Source: Myxococcus eversor (GTDB lineage: Bacteria > Myxococcota > Myxococcia > Myxococcales > Myxococcaceae). From it: DNA of 64,000 bases. The notes under the pieces are model-generated. The model did no database searches, was not told the origin of the DNA, and saw nothing but the letters and a program-made list of their open reading frames with translations. Numbering within the stretch: the stretch's first letter is position 1; every line of letters begins with the position of its first letter. Location: assembly GCF_010894455.1 (NCBI RefSeq), contig NZ_JAAIXY010000006.1, forward strand, positions 1-64,000, read 5' to 3'. Positions 62,829-64,000 of the stretch are shown here, piece by piece. The position numbers and the translations under genes were made by a program.

Positions 62829-64000
62829 CTACGGGAGCTCGGTCTGCCCCTGGCGGCGCAGGAAGGTGGGGATGTCGAACTGGTCCTCATCCAACGGGAG
62901 CGCGGAGTCCTTCACCACGGACGTCCGGTTGCTGACGGACTTGCTGTTGTCCACCGTCGACATCGGGCGGGAGGCGCCGCTCTTCGCGGGGACCAGGCTG
63001 GCCACCTCCTCGCGCGCGTTGTGGATGAGCACCGACTGCTGCGCGGGCCGCGCCAGGGGGACCTGAACCGCCGGCGTCACCATGCGCACCTTGGGCGCGT
63101 CGCGGTGCACGAAGCCCGTGGCGATGATGGTGATCTTCACCTCATCCTGAATCTGTTCGTCGATGAGCGAACCGAAGATGATCTCCGCCTCGCTGTCCGC
63201 CGCGTCGTGGACCAGGGTCAACGCCTCGTTGACCTCCTGGAGCGTCATGTCCCGGCCGCCGGTGATGTTGATGAGCAGGCCCGTGGCGCCGTCGATGGAG
63301 ACGTCCTCCAGCAGCGGACTGGAGATGGCCTGCTGCATGGCGTTGAGCGCGCGCTTGTCACCCGACGAGTGGCCCGTGCCCATGAGCGCCAGGCCCTTGT
63401 CGCTCATGATGGTCTTCACGTCGGCGAAGTCGACGTTGATGTAGCCGTGGTACTGGATGAGGTCGCTGATGCCCTGCACGGCATTCAGCAGCACCGCGTC
63501 CGCGCGCTTGAAGGTCTCCAACAGCGGCATGGGCTCGTTGGAGAGCGACAGCAGGCGCTGGTTCGGAATGGTGATGAGCGTGTCCACCGCGGCCTTGAGC
63601 TCGACGATGCCCTGCTCGGCCTGCTTGCGGCGCTTGTTGCCCTCGAAGAGGAAGGGCTTGGTGACGACGCCCACCGTGAGGCAACCCAGGCTCTTGGCGA
63701 TGTCGGCGATGATGGGCGCCGCGCCCGTGCCGGTGCCGCCGCCCATGCCCGCCGTGACGAAGACCATGTCGGCGCCCTCGAGCACCGCGGCAATCTGATC
63801 TCGCGACTCGAGCGCGGCCTCGCGACCCATCTCCGGGTTGGCGCCAGCGCCCAGGCCCTTGGTCAGCGTCTGGCCCAGTTGCAGCCGCGTGGGCGCCTTG
63901 CTGGCGGCCAGCGCCTGGATATCGGTGTTGGCGGCGATGAAGTCCACGCGCTCCAGCTTGGACAGAATCATCGTGTTGACCGCGTTGCAGCCGGCCCCAC
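62829..64000 (-). CDS. ftsZ: Cell division GTPase FtsZ, N-terminus beyond the window
   Basis: Forms the cytokinetic ring. The minus strand enters in frame as [11 protein letters not shown], so only about 15-20 N-terminal residues are missing. The tubulin signature [12 protein letters not shown], the T7 loop region ([20 protein letters not shown]) and the GTP-contacting [18 protein letters not shown] are intact. A variable linker rich in Val/Ser precedes the conserved C-terminal peptide [15 protein letters not shown], which binds FtsA and ZipA-like partners. No sign of damage. Confidence 0.95.
   Translation of the reverse strand, partial: GAGCNAVNTMILSKLERVDFIAANTDIQALAASKAPTRLQLGQTLTKGLGAGANPEMGREAALESRDQIAAVLEGADMVFVTAGMGGGTGTGAAPIIADIAKSLGCLTVGVVTKPFLFEGNKRRKQAEQGIVELKAAVDTLITIPNQRLLSLSNEPMPLLETFKRADAVLLNAVQGISDLIQYHGYINVDFADVKTIMSDKGLALMGTGHSSGDKRALNAMQQAISSPLLEDVSIDGATGLLINITGGRDMTLQEVNEALTLVHDAADSEAEIIFGSLIDEQIQDEVKITIIATGFVHRDAPKVRMVTPAVQVPLARPAQQSVLIHNAREEVASLVPAKSGASRPMSTVDNSKSVSNRTSVVKDSALPLDEDQFDIPTFLRRQGQTELP

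Overview
The window reads as chromosomal DNA of a myxobacterium (Myxococcus/Corallococcus-like). Coding GC is very high with strong third-position bias. Gene families typical of Myxococcota are present: an alternative complex III operon, an FHA protein, a receiver-XRE fusion, many lipoproteins, an AurF-like diiron protein, a bacterial RNA ligase and a vgrG locus. This taxonomic call is inference from gene content; there is no rRNA in the window.

Left edge (1-4.1 kb) is an accessory, decaying patch. The end of an IS3-family element (reading leftward) cuts into a protein made of repeated 'LG-DDHGDT' domains, so that protein has lost its N-terminus. It is followed by a run of very small minus-strand genes of toxin/immunity or membrane type, at least one frameshifted and one present only as a C-terminal scrap. 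From 4.1 to 12.6 kb: an AurF/ferritin-like diiron protein with a possible leaderless start, a large lipoprotein, a two-gene RND efflux operon (fusion protein and inner-membrane pump), a TetR-type ligand-binding domain without its DNA-binding half, and a Cys-rich repeat lipoprotein.

12.9-21.8 kb is an eight-gene minus-strand respiratory operon: diheme cytochrome c, NarI-like cytochrome b, then actA-actB-actC-actD-actE-actF (quinol:electron acceptor oxidoreductase, alternative complex III). Nearly all junctions are 4-bp stop/start overlaps, and a good sigma-54 -24/-12 match lies upstream. A four-helix membrane protein and a MauG-type diheme peroxidase follow. 23.9-31.2 kb holds mixed housekeeping genes: a 2Fe-2S protein, a DUF2279-like protein antisense to it, an acyltransferase-like membrane protein, fxsA, rlmI, a YkgJ-type cysteine-cluster protein and glycerate kinase.

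31.2-36.6 kb is an orphan type VI secretion module: vgrG followed by a 961-aa LysM/peptidoglycan-binding cargo protein with a putative cell-wall hydrolase C-terminus. 36.7-39.2 kb carries nicotinamidase-like and nicotinate phosphoribosyltransferase genes (NAD salvage). 39.3-47.9 kb carries a TonB-like protein, two secreted hypotheticals, an epmA-plsC-ppa operon, an M3-like peptidase lipoprotein and an SPFH/SHOCT protein. 48.1-52.1 kb is a coupled operon of an ArnT/PMT-type glycosyltransferase and an ABC-2 exporter.

52.4-64 kb carries two related exported proteins, an RNA ligase of the DraRnl/DRB0094 type, a rhomboid-TPR protein divergent from an FHA-FHA-TPR protein, a receiver-XRE regulator, an enoyl-CoA hydratase / small biotin carrier / biotin carboxylase operon with no carboxyltransferase, and finally ftsZ running off the right edge. 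No tRNA, rRNA or CRISPR array was seen. Long open frames opposite most genes are by-products of high GC and were left out.
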